A stretch of 64,000 nt of DNA, from contig JACRIM010000026.1 in assembly GCA_016235815.1 (NCBI GenBank), forward strand, positions 1 through 64,000, written 5' to 3'. The notes beneath the pieces were generated by a model. It was not told where the DNA came from. It worked only from the letters and a program-made list of their open reading frames with translations, and searched no databases. Positions 26,470-37,916 of this stretch are shown here, piece by piece; position 1 is the stretch's first letter, and the number at the start of each line of letters is the position of its first letter. Source of the stretch: Planctomycetota bacterium. GTDB lineage: Bacteria; Planctomycetota; Phycisphaerae; UBA1845; UTPLA1. The translations under genes and the position numbers were made by a program.

Positions 26470-27564
26470 ATGAAGTGCGTCGTGGATCGCCAATCGTTGT
26501 ATGAAGCCCTTGCGGCGACGGCCAGCGTCACGCTGACGCGGACGCCGAAGCCGATTCTCCAGTGCGTCCGGGTCACGGCCGAGAAGGACTGCCTCATCCT
26601 CACGGCCTACGACCAGGAGGTCGGCCTGCGGTATCGGGTGAAGCAGGTCGATACGACGAAGCCGGGCGAGACATTGGTACAGGGGGATCGGTTCCTGGCG
26701 ATCGTGCGGGAGTCTTCAGACGAGACGATGGCGCTGGAGTCGAACGGGGATCAGTTGAACGTTCGCGGGGTCGATTCGCATTTTCAGATGGTGGGCCAGA
26801 ACGTGCGGGAGTTTCCGCCGGTACCGGACATGGAGGGCGAGCCGGATTTCGTGGTGAAGAGCGGGGTGTTGGTCGATGCGATCGGCAAGACGCTTTTTGC
26901 CGCGGCGAGGGAGAACACGCGGTACGCGATCAACGGCGTGCTGTGGGAGAAGAAGGGCAAGAAGCTGCTGATGGTGGCGACGGACGGGCGGCGGCTGGCG
27001 ATGTGCGATGCGTCGCTGGAAAAGAGCGTGGGCGACGAGGCCAGCGCGATCGTGCCGACCAAGGCGCTCAGCCTGATCATGAAATTGCACATGGATGCGG
27101 ATGAGACGATCGAGGTCAAGTTGCGGCCGAACCAGATCGTGCTTCGGACCGCGTCGGTGACGATCAGCAGCGTGCTGGTTGAGGGCCATTTCCCGAAATA
27201 TCAGGATGTGTTGCCCCGCGAGCACGACAAGACAGCTGTTTTGAAGACGGAAGAATTCCTGAGCGGTGTGAAGCGGGCGGCGCTGCTTGCGACGCCGGAA
27301 TCCAAGGGCGTGAAGATCATGCTCGGCAAGGAAGGCATGATCCTCAGCAGCCGGGCGGCGGAGCAGGGCGAGGCGACGATCAAGGTGCCGGTCGATTACA
27401 AAGGCAGCGACATTTCGATTGGGTTCAATCCAGAGTTTTTGGTGGACGCGCTGAAGGTGTGCGGCGATTCTACGACGTTCGAGTTGAAGGAGCCGGCGAA
27501 ACCGGGCGTGATCAAGAATGGATCCGGGTTTCAGTATGTGGTGATGCCGGTGAATCTGTCTTAG
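26470..27564 (+). CDS. dnaN: DNA polymerase III beta sliding clamp
   Basis: 364 residues, the usual length of the clamp, with three repeated clamp domains. Recognisable parts are the N-terminal MKCVVDR..L, NGVLWEKKGKKLLMVATDGRRLA in the second domain, and the C-terminal YVVMPVNL that lines the protein-binding cleft. The clamp holds DNA polymerase on DNA and recruits repair and mismatch factors. It follows dnaA in the usual order. Confidence 0.96.
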   Translation: MKCVVDRQSLYEALAATASVTLTRTPKPILQCVRVTAEKDCLILTAYDQEVGLRYRVKQVDTTKPGETLVQGDRFLAIVRESSDETMALESNGDQLNVRGVDSHFQMVGQNVREFPPVPDMEGEPDFVVKSGVLVDAIGKTLFAAARENTRYAINGVLWEKKGKKLLMVATDGRRLAMCDASLEKSVGDEASAIVPTKALSLIMKLHMDADETIEVKLRPNQIVLRTASVTISSVLVEGHFPKYQDVLPREHDKTAVLKTEEFLSGVKRAALLATPESKGVKIMLGKEGMILSSRAAEQGEATIKVPVDYKGSDISIGFNPEFLVDALKVCGDSTTFELKEPAKPGVIKNGSGFQYVVMPVNLS

Positions 27565-27566
27565 AA

Positions 27567-27663
27567 AGCTGAAACACCGAAAGCCGAAAGCCGAAACGCC
27601 GAAAGCCGAAACGCCGAAAGCCGAAATGTCGAAAGCCGAAATGTCGAAAGCCGAAATGTCGAA

Positions 27664-27666
<3 letters not shown>
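27567..27666 (+). repeat. 15-bp tandem repeat running into the dciA start codon
   Basis: Six units of GAAAGCCGAAACGCC or GAAAGCCGAAATGTC, with one 7-base partial unit, begin just after the dnaN stop. The last unit runs into GAAATG, which supplies the ATG of the next gene. No Shine-Dalgarno sequence other than the repeat itself is present. Confidence 0.8.
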
Positions 27667-30722
<3,056 letters not shown>

Positions 30723-30739
30723 GAGGGGCATGGGCGGGG

Positions 30740-30748
30740 TGCTATAAT
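30740..30748 (+). promoter_or_regulatory. extended -10 promoter of the TA pair
   Basis: TGC followed by a perfect TATAAT ends ten bases before the toxin ATG, so the transcript would start only about three or four bases upstream of the ATG and be nearly leaderless. No good -35 hexamer is seen. Confidence 0.6.
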
Positions 30749-30758
30749 CGTGTAACGA

Positions 30759-31076
30759 ATGGACGTCCTGAATCGAATCAAGCGTCTGGCGATGGATGGG
30801 GCTATTCGATACACGGAAAAAGCGCTGGGCGAGATGGCTTTGGATGGTCTTCGCCCACGGGATGTCGCCGAATCCATCCTGAACGCCCACGCGATTTCCA
30901 AGACGATCCGGTCAACAAGCCCCAACCGCCGGACTCACAAGGAGTTGCTATATGTCATCAAGAGTCAAAACTTCTCAGGGGCGTCAATCTACACGAAAGG
31001 CAAGATCGACACCGAAGCGGGCCGTGAGTATTTCTACGTCCTCATCTCTGCGAAAATCGACGATGATGTCCGCTAA
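30759..31076 (+). CDS. DUF4258 toxin-like protein
   Basis: 105 residues with the DUF4258 pattern: AIRYTEKALGEMALDGLRP, DVAESILNAH, a central ELLYVIKS strand and a C-terminal YFYVLISAK. DUF4258 proteins are distantly related to RelE/MqsR-type RNase toxins and are commonly encoded before a YgiT-type zinc-finger antitoxin, as here. The predicted role is mRNA cleavage, inferred from family and context. The downstream gene overlaps by 14 bases. Confidence 0.75.
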   Translation: MDVLNRIKRLAMDGAIRYTEKALGEMALDGLRPRDVAESILNAHAISKTIRSTSPNRRTHKELLYVIKSQNFSGASIYTKGKIDTEAGREYFYVLISAKIDDDVR

Positions 31077-31296
31077 GCGCGAAACGCTCTCACGGTGCGC
31101 GATGTGTGGGGCAAAGCAAATCAGGGTTCGACGGGTCGATTTGCGACTTCCCGACGGTCGGATGTCTCGGAGCGTACGCGCCGAAGTTTGCTCTGCTTGT
31201 GGTGCGAAGTTCTTTGACCCTGTGGCGGCGGACAGGGTGCTGGCTCCAAAAACACATGGGCTGAACGGCTCATCGAGACGAACGCGATCCATGTGA
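31063..31296 (+). CDS. YgiT-type zinc-finger antitoxin
   Basis: About 78 residues from ATG 31063 (or 31066), overlapping the toxin gene by 14 bases. Two CxxC pairs (CAMCGAKQ and CSACGAKFF, about 30 residues apart) form the zinc site of the MqsA/YgiT N-terminal domain. The usual C-terminal helix-turn-helix of MqsA is missing, as in other short YgiT proteins. The last dozen codons (SSRRTRSM) are read, in a different frame, from the duplicated gyrB tail, so the end of this protein was created by, or travels with, the insertion. Confidence 0.75.
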   Translation: MMSAKRETLSRCAMCGAKQIRVRRVDLRLPDGRMSRSVRAEVCSACGAKFFDPVAADRVLAPKTHGLNGSSRRTRSM

Positions 31297-31312
31297 GGGA
31301 TTTGGATATTTA
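31272..31312 (+). repeat. gyrB 3'-end direct repeat, copy 2
   Basis: In the gyrB frame this reads [13 protein letters not shown] and stops, exactly as gyrB does. The two base differences from copy 1 are synonymous in that frame, which suggests it was once a real gyrB end, from this lineage or a relative. Confidence 0.8.
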
Positions 31313-31382
31313 GAGGGTCCAAGGAATCAGTAGACCAACGGGCCACGTTGGGCGTGCGAGCCGGGTTACACTTCTCCGGCTG

Positions 31383-33311
31383 ATGAGAATCTTTCACCGC
31401 ATTATTCATTGGTATGAAACCTGCTCGCGGCCGTGGCTAGTGGTCGCTGGGTTGGTGGTGCTGTTGTATGGGTGGACGGTGCCGGGGGGATTTTTTATCG
31501 ACGACTTTCGGCATCTGCGGTTTATGCGCGAGTTTCGGGATGGGGGGCGCGGGGAGTTGGGGCTGTATCGATTTCTGCGGAGCGATGCGGAGAATGCGGC
31601 GATGCGGGGGGAGGGGTATTACCCGTGGTGGGTGGGTGATGATGTGCGCTATCAGCATTCGCGGCCGTGGGCGGAGCGGTGGCTGTATCGGCAATATGCG
31701 ATGTTTGGGGATCAGGCGTGGCCGTATCACGTGGTGAGCCTGGCGATGTATGTCGTTGGTGTGCTGACCGTCGGGCGGTTGTTTCGACTGCTCTTGCCGG
31801 GGGAGAGAGAGGCGCGGTGGGCGGCGCTTATCTTCGCGGTGGCGGGTTCGCACGCGGTGAGTGTTGTGTTTGTGTCCATGCAGTGCGACTTGCTGGGGCT
31901 GCTGCTGATCGGCGCGGCGATGTGTATGGCGATTCGCTTTGTGCGCGACGCGGGCGCGTGGCGATTGCCGATTGCGATCCTCTGCTACTGGCTCGCGCTG
32001 GGGGCCAAGGAATCCTCCCTGCCGACAGCGCTGTTGCCGGCGCTGGCGGGGTGGGCGTTGGCGACGGGCAAGGCGGGCAGGGACGCCCGCCCCACTATGG
32101 GGACAATGGTTGTGCGCCAAGGGGTTGCGCGACGCGGGGTGATTGCGTCGGCGTTGCTGCTGGCGGTAGGTGTCATTTGGCTGGCATCGTATGCGCGCGG
32201 CGGCTACGGCGCGAACAACGCGTGGATGCTCGATCCGCTGCGTGCGCCCGGGCATTATTTCTCCGAGCTTTGGACGCGCGCTGGAATTCTGCTGTCGACG
32301 TGGCTGCTGCCGGTGAACCCGTTTCTGTTCTATCTGCGGCGAATTGGCGTACCGTTTTTTCCGTACCTCGCGGGTGTCGGTGTCGTGACGCTGGCGGTCT
32401 TTGTGTGGATCACGATGCAGCGTGTGGCGCAGGCGGCCGCGTGGGTGATCTGGACGGTGGCGTTTCTTCCGCTGCTGGTTTGCACGGTGCCGGATGATCG
32501 GAATATGTTGTTGCCAGGTGTGGGGTTTGCGGCGATGGGGGCGATGTGGATGGGGCTGGAGAAGGCACAAAGGCACAAAGGCACAGAGGCACAAAGGGGA
32601 GAAGGGAACAACAGGGAGCAGGGAACAGGGAACGGGGAGCAGGGAACAGGGAACAGCGGGGAAGGGGAGGCGCGTGGCGTGCGGTGGATACCGGTGTTTT
32701 TATTCATCCTCGCGCAGGTGCCGACGGGGGTGGCGACGGCGTACTTCGTGGGGCGGACGCAGGCGACGGTGGAGCGGAATCTGGCCGGCGGGTTGGCGGC
32801 GTTTGGGCGGCCGGTCAGGGGTGGCGATCACATCGTGTTCCTGAACATCGACAATGATGCGCAGGTGTTGTTTGCGCAGTACATGCTGGATTGGCAGATG
32901 GCTGGCGGTGATCGCTCCGTGGGGGCTGGGCCGACGGTTACGGGTGACCGCGGGTTCGCTGCATCGAACCCTCGACTCGCGCCGCGCGGCTCGGATTCTG
33001 GTGTGCGCGTGTCGTTTCTGACGGACATTCGCAACCCGAAGGTGACGCGCGTTGATGATCACACGCTGCGCCTTGAGGGCGTGGAGGAGCCGATGCTCGC
33101 GGGGTTCCTCGGGGCGATGGGTCGGCCTCGCGGGCGGGAGCGGCGCGAGGGTGACGAGGTGGACGCGGGGGCCTACACCGTGCGCATCACGCGCATGAAA
33201 GATGGCGACGTGTGGGGAATCGAGGCGCGGTTCAAGGAGAGCCTGTCGAGTGATTCGGTGCGGCTGATGCGGTGTGTGGTAGGGCTGGCACCGGAGCGAG
33301 TTGGGAAATGA
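31383..33311 (+). CDS. multi-spanning membrane protein, GT-C-like
   Basis: 642 residues. The N-terminal helix is followed by FFIDDFRHLRF in the first loop, an acidic pair typical of GT-C glycosyltransferases. About ten hydrophobic helices extend to residue 460, with LALGAKESSLPTALL in the middle, a pattern seen in PMT/TMTC-type proteins. The last 170 residues are soluble. It may transfer sugar from a lipid carrier outside the inner membrane; activity and substrate are not shown. Residues about 394-427 (QRHKGTEAQRGEGNN onward) are a repeat-encoded insertion in a loop, and KAGRDARPT (about 233) is another. Confidence 0.6.
   Translation: MRIFHRIIHWYETCSRPWLVVAGLVVLLYGWTVPGGFFIDDFRHLRFMREFRDGGRGELGLYRFLRSDAENAAMRGEGYYPWWVGDDVRYQHSRPWAERWLYRQYAMFGDQAWPYHVVSLAMYVVGVLTVGRLFRLLLPGEREARWAALIFAVAGSHAVSVVFVSMQCDLLGLLLIGAAMCMAIRFVRDAGAWRLPIAILCYWLALGAKESSLPTALLPALAGWALATGKAGRDARPTMGTMVVRQGVARRGVIASALLLAVGVIWLASYARGGYGANNAWMLDPLRAPGHYFSELWTRAGILLSTWLLPVNPFLFYLRRIGVPFFPYLAGVGVVTLAVFVWITMQRVAQAAAWVIWTVAFLPLLVCTVPDDRNMLLPGVGFAAMGAMWMGLEKAQRHKGTEAQRGEGNNREQGTGNGEQGTGNSGEGEARGVRWIPVFLFILAQVPTGVATAYFVGRTQATVERNLAGGLAAFGRPVRGGDHIVFLNIDNDAQVLFAQYMLDWQMAGGDRSVGAGPTVTGDRGFAASNPRLAPRGSDSGVRVSFLTDIRNPKVTRVDDHTLRLEGVEEPMLAGFLGAMGRPRGRERREGDEVDAGAYTVRITRMKDGDVWGIEARFKESLSSDSVRLMRCVVGLAPERVGK
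32072..32091. repeat. GGCGGGCAGGGACGCCCGCC palindrome in a coding region
   Basis: The palindrome encodes GRDARPT in the membrane protein, in a loop between two hydrophobic helices. Confidence 0.55.
32562..32665. repeat. tandem aggcacaa and gggaaca(g) repeats in a coding region
   Basis: Repeats of AGGCACAA are followed by repeats of AGGGAACAGGGA. Together they add about 35 hydrophilic residues in frame. The same two units, in the same order, occur between genes at 50906-50991. Confidence 0.7.
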
Positions 33312-33317
33312 GAGTTT

Positions 33318-34022
33318 CTACCGCGTGCTGACGTACATGGGATCGCGGCCGTCTGGGGCGATGAGGTCGGTGAATTCAGAGACGCTTGGGGCGTTTTTGA
33401 TGGGGCGGGCGGGGACGCCGACGACGGTGGTCATGGGGTCGACATCCTGCGTGACAACGGCACCTGCGCCGACGATGGATTCGAATCCGATGCGGACGTT
33501 TTGGATCACCGTGGCGCCGATGCCGATGTGCGCGCCGCTTTCGACGGTGACGTGGCCGGCGAGGCGGACGCCGGGGCAGATGTGTGTGGCCATCCCGATC
33601 ATGGATTCGTGGTCGATGATGCAGCCGGTGTTGAGGATGGCGTAGTCACCGATCTGGCAATGGGCGCAGACTAATGCGCCGGCGGCGATGACGACGCCCT
33701 TGCCGATGGTGGTGTTTCGGGCGAGCTGTGCCGAGGGGTGGATGGCGGAGACGATTTCGAAATCATGTGATTCGAGTTGGTCGCCGAGGGCGCGACGGAC
33801 GCCGTTGTCGCCGACGGCGATGATGGCAGCACGGATGCCGGTGGTTTTCAATTTCTCCAGGTCATTCATGCCGCCGAGCACGGGCAGGCCGTCGATGCGA
33901 CGGCCGTGGAGGGCGGCGTTGTTATCGAGGAAGCCCACCGGGTTGTAGGTGCGTGCATGATGGATGATGTCGAGCACGACGCGCCCATGACCGCCTGCTC
34001 CAAGGATAAGGATGTCGGTCAT
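33318..34022 (-). CDS. NeuD-type sugar O-acetyltransferase
   Basis: 234 residues from ATG 34022. It starts with a Rossmann-like MTDILILGAGGHGRVVLD, the PglD/NeuD nucleotide-sugar-binding domain, then a left-handed beta-helix of hexapeptide repeats (about 95-205: IGKGVVIAAGALVCAHCQIG and IGFESIVGAGAVVTQDV) and ends GVPARPIK. The histidine in IIDHESMIG is the likely catalytic base. It should acetylate a nucleotide-linked sugar with acetyl-CoA, providing a modified sugar for the surface polysaccharide made by the next genes. Its gene is divergent from the export gene. Confidence 0.85.
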   Translation of the reverse strand: MTDILILGAGGHGRVVLDIIHHARTYNPVGFLDNNAALHGRRIDGLPVLGGMNDLEKLKTTGIRAAIIAVGDNGVRRALGDQLESHDFEIVSAIHPSAQLARNTTIGKGVVIAAGALVCAHCQIGDYAILNTGCIIDHESMIGMATHICPGVRLAGHVTVESGAHIGIGATVIQNVRIGFESIVGAGAVVTQDVDPMTTVVGVPARPIKNAPSVSEFTDLIAPDGRDPMYVSTR

Positions 34023-34447
34023 CGGAAACTCCTGCCGGGCGAGTGGGTGGCGGCGTTCGCGCGGATGTTGCGCGTGCCATTTGTCTGAAATGGCTATCGG
34101 AGCGCCAAGCCGAGAGGCTGAACTAGGATGGCGCGAGGGTCGTATTGATGTGAAATAGGGAGGTGGAGCGCAAAACCTGCGCGTCGCCGGGAAAGCAACA
34201 GCGTTGATGTCAGTGTTGATACGCGGCGCGCGACACTGGAGTTGCGGCGGCAGCATGTGTGAGGCGGTGGATTATGGGGCTAAGGTGCTGAAATAGCGGG
34301 TGTTGCGGCGAAAAGAGTAATTGGTATGGAACGAGTTTTGGGACTTAGAAACGCTGTTATCGGCATCGCGGACTGACGATAGAAGCCGTCGTGGTTTTTA
34401 TCGACTGCGGAGACATCCGCGCCGTGAGCTCTACCGAGAGGTGGACG
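34023..34447. other. divergent intergenic region of the glycan locus
   Basis: 425 bases between the divergent acetyltransferase and export genes. The promoters of both must lie here. No gene, repeat or hairpin stands out. Confidence 0.4.
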
Positions 34448-36007
34448 ATGCCGCAAGATCAAATGAAACAAAGCGTACGAATCTGGACTGGTCTCGTAAG
34501 CGTTAGCTGGCTCATCCTTTGTGCCGCCGGCTGCACGAAGCCTGAAAGCGCCACGTGGACGCTGAACGGCTTTTTCGATCCCACGCAGGTTGGAAACTTT
34601 CGCGAGCAAAGGCAAACGGAGATTCGCTCGGCGCTGAGCATTCTCGAAGAGCCCATGGGGATTCAGAACACGGAAGAGCCATCCCCTGAGGACCTGGAGG
34701 CGCGGTACGTCGATCAAAAGGTTTTTCCGGGTGACGTACTCACGGTTTCGGTTCTCGAGCTGATCAATCCCGGCGAGACATTCACTCAGCAGTTGCGTGT
34801 GAGTAACGCGGGCTTTGAGACGTTGCCGGTGTTGGGGCGGATTCGCGTGGCCGGCCTGACGACGCGCGAGTTGGAACTGGAGATGAAGGCCCAGCTTCGT
34901 GCGTTGCAGATTCTCGAAGACGCTGAAGTGCAGGTGTCGCTCGTGGAAACACGACAACTTCAATTCTCCATTATTGGCAGCGTGCAGCGGCCGGGGACGT
35001 TTGGTCTGCCGACGCCGGAGTATCGGTTGTTGAACGCGCTGGCGGAGGCGGGTGGGCTGTCCCCGCAGCTTGAAAAAGTCTACATCTTCCGACGTGGCGG
35101 CATGGGCGGCCCGCCGATGACGTCCACGGATTTGCCGGCCACACAGCCGACCGGCTCGGCGCCCGCGGCGTTCTCCATGAGTGACGTTTCCGGAAGCGCG
35201 GCGAGCATGCCGGGTTCCATGCCGTCATCAGGCCCGACGGCCGCGGCGACAAGCGGCTCGACAGAGCCGGTTGACGAGTTGAAGATTCTGGAGGGGGCAC
35301 CGGCACAGTCACAACCGGCGATCAAGTGGGATCCGGAGCGTGGCGAGTGGACCGTTGATACCGCGGCCACGACCGTTCCCAGTTCCGGTCCATCGGGTTC
35401 ACTTGCCCGACTGGCTCGCACCGCCAGCGGAAAGGCGGACGACGACAAAGGCCCCTGGGTGGGTGACGAGTTGGCGGCCGCATCGCGGATTATCGAAATT
35501 CCAGTGAAGGAGTTGCTAGACGGCGATCCGCGATACAATGTTGTGGTTCGGCCTTTTGACGTGATTAACATTCCGCCGGGCAACCTTGGCGAGTATTACC
35601 TGATGGGCAACGTGGCTCGTCCGGGTGCGTATGAGTTGACGGGTCGGCGGCTGACGGTGAAGGAAGCGATCGCGGCAGGCGGCGGATTCGGGCCGTTGGC
35701 ATGGCCTTCGCGTGCGGACTTGGTCCGGCGACTTGGACGAGATGAGGAACAGGTCATTCAGCTCGATCTGGACTCCATCTTTGCCGGGTCATCCCCGGAC
35801 TTTTATCTGAAACCGAATGACATTCTCAACGTGGGCACGAACGCGGCCGCCCCATTCCTTGCGGTGTTGCGAAACGCGTTTCGGTTGTCGTATGGGTTCG
35901 GATTTGTGTATGACCGGAACTTCGCGGACGCCGACAGTTTCCAGGCCCAGGAACAGATTAAGTCGCGACGTCTCCAGGAGTCGCAGTTACGCGGTCTCCC
36001 GATTTGA
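34448..36007 (+). CDS. polysaccharide export lipoprotein with SLBB domain
   Basis: 519 residues. The ATG at 34448 has GAGGTGGA upstream and starts a lipoprotein signal with lipobox LCAAGC (about residues 24-29). The Poly_export (Wza) domain is at about 75-160 (FPGDVLTVSVLE, LPVLGRIRVAGLTTREL), followed by a first SLBB-like domain (SIIGSVQRPGTFGLP). A low-complexity stretch of about 120 residues (Ser/Ala/Pro/Gly/Thr) comes next, then a second SLBB-like domain (YLMGNVARPGAYEL). It should form or join the outer-membrane pore exporting exopolysaccharide, working with the Wzc-like kinase. The inserted low-complexity stretch is unusual. Confidence 0.88.
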   Translation: MPQDQMKQSVRIWTGLVSVSWLILCAAGCTKPESATWTLNGFFDPTQVGNFREQRQTEIRSALSILEEPMGIQNTEEPSPEDLEARYVDQKVFPGDVLTVSVLELINPGETFTQQLRVSNAGFETLPVLGRIRVAGLTTRELELEMKAQLRALQILEDAEVQVSLVETRQLQFSIIGSVQRPGTFGLPTPEYRLLNALAEAGGLSPQLEKVYIFRRGGMGGPPMTSTDLPATQPTGSAPAAFSMSDVSGSAASMPGSMPSSGPTAAATSGSTEPVDELKILEGAPAQSQPAIKWDPERGEWTVDTAATTVPSSGPSGSLARLARTASGKADDDKGPWVGDELAAASRIIEIPVKELLDGDPRYNVVVRPFDVINIPPGNLGEYYLMGNVARPGAYELTGRRLTVKEAIAAGGGFGPLAWPSRADLVRRLGRDEEQVIQLDLDSIFAGSSPDFYLKPNDILNVGTNAAAPFLAVLRNAFRLSYGFGFVYDRNFADADSFQAQEQIKSRRLQESQLRGLPI

Positions 36008-36061
36008 CGAAGACTCGGGCGTTTGCCGATGTGACCGGCCGGGCTATTTGACAGCAGGACC

Positions 36062-37027
36062 ATGGACGCACCGACAGGCGCAAACATGAACACCAGTACC
36101 GGCGGCGGCAAGCCCCTGCGCGGCCCCACGAACCCATCGCCGTCCTGGGCGGAATACCTCGGGACGTCGGGGCTTGTCCGTGTCGCGGTGCTCGCGGCGC
36201 TTCTTGGGTGGATTTACTGGGATCACATCCTTCGGCTCGTGAAATACTGGCAGGAGCCGGACTGGTCGCACGGCTTTTTGATTGTTCCATTCTGCCTTTG
36301 GGTGGTTCATTCAAAGCGAGCGGAATTATTCAGCTCGGGGAATCGCGGTTCGCTTTGGGGGGCGGGGTTGATGTTATTTTCGACAACCGCGTATGTATGG
36401 GCGATCAGCGCGAAGATCGGCTATCCACAGCCCCTCTCGATCATCACGATGATTGCCGGGGTGGTGTTGCTCATGTGCGGATGGCGCACGTTATGGCTCA
36501 CCCTGTTTCCAATCGGGTTTCTTGCGCTGGGGATGCCGCCGCCGGAGCGGTTGTATCGCGCGTTTACACAGCCGCTTCAACAGTTCGCGGCGTTTGTGTC
36601 GGCCATCGTGCTAAACATGTTTCCCGGCGCGGAGGTGGAGCGCTCGGGCGTGAATATCTCCTATTGGGTGAAGGGCGGCGAACAGGGGATGTTTGCCGTG
36701 GCCGGCGCGTGCAGCGGGATGCGTTCACTGATGGCGTTCGTGGCGCTTGGATTGATGACAGCATATTTTACGCCGCGGCCGATGTGGCAGCGACTGGTGA
36801 TGACCGTGGCGGTGGTGCCGGTGGCGCTGTTCTGCAATGTGTTGCGTGTGATCGGCAGCGGCGCATTTCAGATGTATGGGCACAAGGACTTGGCGGAAGG
36901 CACTCCGCACGCCCTGCTTGGCATGTTCACGTTTGCGCTGGGGTTCGCCATTTACATGGGGATCTTGTGGGTGCTCGATCACGTTTATGTTGACGGTCCG
37001 GGTGAACCCGGGGGGGGCCACAAGTGA
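36062..37027 (+). CDS. exosortase
   Basis: 321 residues with about eight membrane helices. The three catalytic residues of the exosortase/archaeosortase family are present: the cysteine in GACSGMRSL (Cys217), the arginine in NVLRVIG (Arg262) and the histidine in PHALLGM (His283). The enzyme cleaves PEP-CTERM tails and probably transfers the protein to a lipid or glycan acceptor. It is surrounded by exopolysaccharide genes, as is usual. I cannot assign a subclass letter. The next gene overlaps it by four bases. Confidence 0.92.
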   Translation: MDAPTGANMNTSTGGGKPLRGPTNPSPSWAEYLGTSGLVRVAVLAALLGWIYWDHILRLVKYWQEPDWSHGFLIVPFCLWVVHSKRAELFSSGNRGSLWGAGLMLFSTTAYVWAISAKIGYPQPLSIITMIAGVVLLMCGWRTLWLTLFPIGFLALGMPPPERLYRAFTQPLQQFAAFVSAIVLNMFPGAEVERSGVNISYWVKGGEQGMFAVAGACSGMRSLMAFVALGLMTAYFTPRPMWQRLVMTVAVVPVALFCNVLRVIGSGAFQMYGHKDLAEGTPHALLGMFTFALGFAIYMGILWVLDHVYVDGPGEPGGGHK

Positions 37028-37776
37028 ATTCGTCGCCGCGAACTACGCTCCACTTCACGCTGGCTGTGGCGATCCTTGCGGCCAGCGGCGGTTTTCTGGC
37101 AGCGGGGAAACAAAAGGGCTGGTTTATCGTTATTAAGAAATCGCTCCCGATCCGCAAGCCACTGACGGACATGGACCAAAAGGCGATCGCGCCGTGGAAG
37201 TTGCTCAGCGCGGGCAAGCTTAGCGCCGAAAACGAGGGGGAAGTCGGCACCCAGGAGTACCTCCAATGGGCGATCACCGACCCGAACGGCACGGGCGAGC
37301 GTCACCGCCCCATCCATTTCACGGTGTTTTATTACACGGGCGTGCAGGACCAGGTGCCTCACGTTGGTGAAGAATGTCTGTTTCAGGGGGGTATGACACA
37401 GGCGGCACCGAAGGAAATTCTCGACTGGGATATGCCCACGGCTCGCCAGAAAGTGCAGGTCGGCCGCGTCATGTTCGACGACACCAAGCAGGGTGGCGTT
37501 CGCCTGCTGAACTATTACACTATCTGCGTAAATGGCGAGTTTTGGGGTGACCGGAATCCGGTCCGCTTGAAGATGGCGGACCCCCGGGACACCCACCTCT
37601 ATTACTGCAAGGTTGATGTCTCCATTCAGACCTCTCCGCTGGCGGAACTGGCGGAATTGGACGCCATTGCCAAAGAGGTGTTGGACAAGGGAATCGCGGA
37701 GCTGATTCGCGCTCACTGGCCTATCAAGGGCTGGGAACGCGGCGGTCCGCCGGAGACGGGAAAACAGGCCACGTGA
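37024..37776 (+). CDS. exosortase-associated (EpsI-like) protein
   Basis: 250 residues. The GTG start overlaps the exosortase stop (GTGA). An N-terminal hydrophobic helix (about 9-28) anchors it. The rest is a mainly beta-stranded domain with FYYTGVQDQVPHVGEECLFQGG near the middle, like the EpsI proteins encoded next to or fused to exosortases. It probably acts in the periplasm with the exosortase; the biochemical role of the family is unknown. Confidence 0.75.
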   Translation: MNSSPRTTLHFTLAVAILAASGGFLAAGKQKGWFIVIKKSLPIRKPLTDMDQKAIAPWKLLSAGKLSAENEGEVGTQEYLQWAITDPNGTGERHRPIHFTVFYYTGVQDQVPHVGEECLFQGGMTQAAPKEILDWDMPTARQKVQVGRVMFDDTKQGGVRLLNYYTICVNGEFWGDRNPVRLKMADPRDTHLYYCKVDVSIQTSPLAELAELDAIAKEVLDKGIAELIRAHWPIKGWERGGPPETGKQAT

Positions 37777-37916
37777 CGGTCCGCAGGCGTCCCCTGCGGC
37801 TAATTTGAATAAGGAACTAATGGGACCGAATCGGCCGGCACGTTGCGCCCGGACAGGGATGTTCGGGAGTGACGCGGACGCCGTTCGGCTTCAACGCGAA
37901 CGTAAGGCGGAAACTC

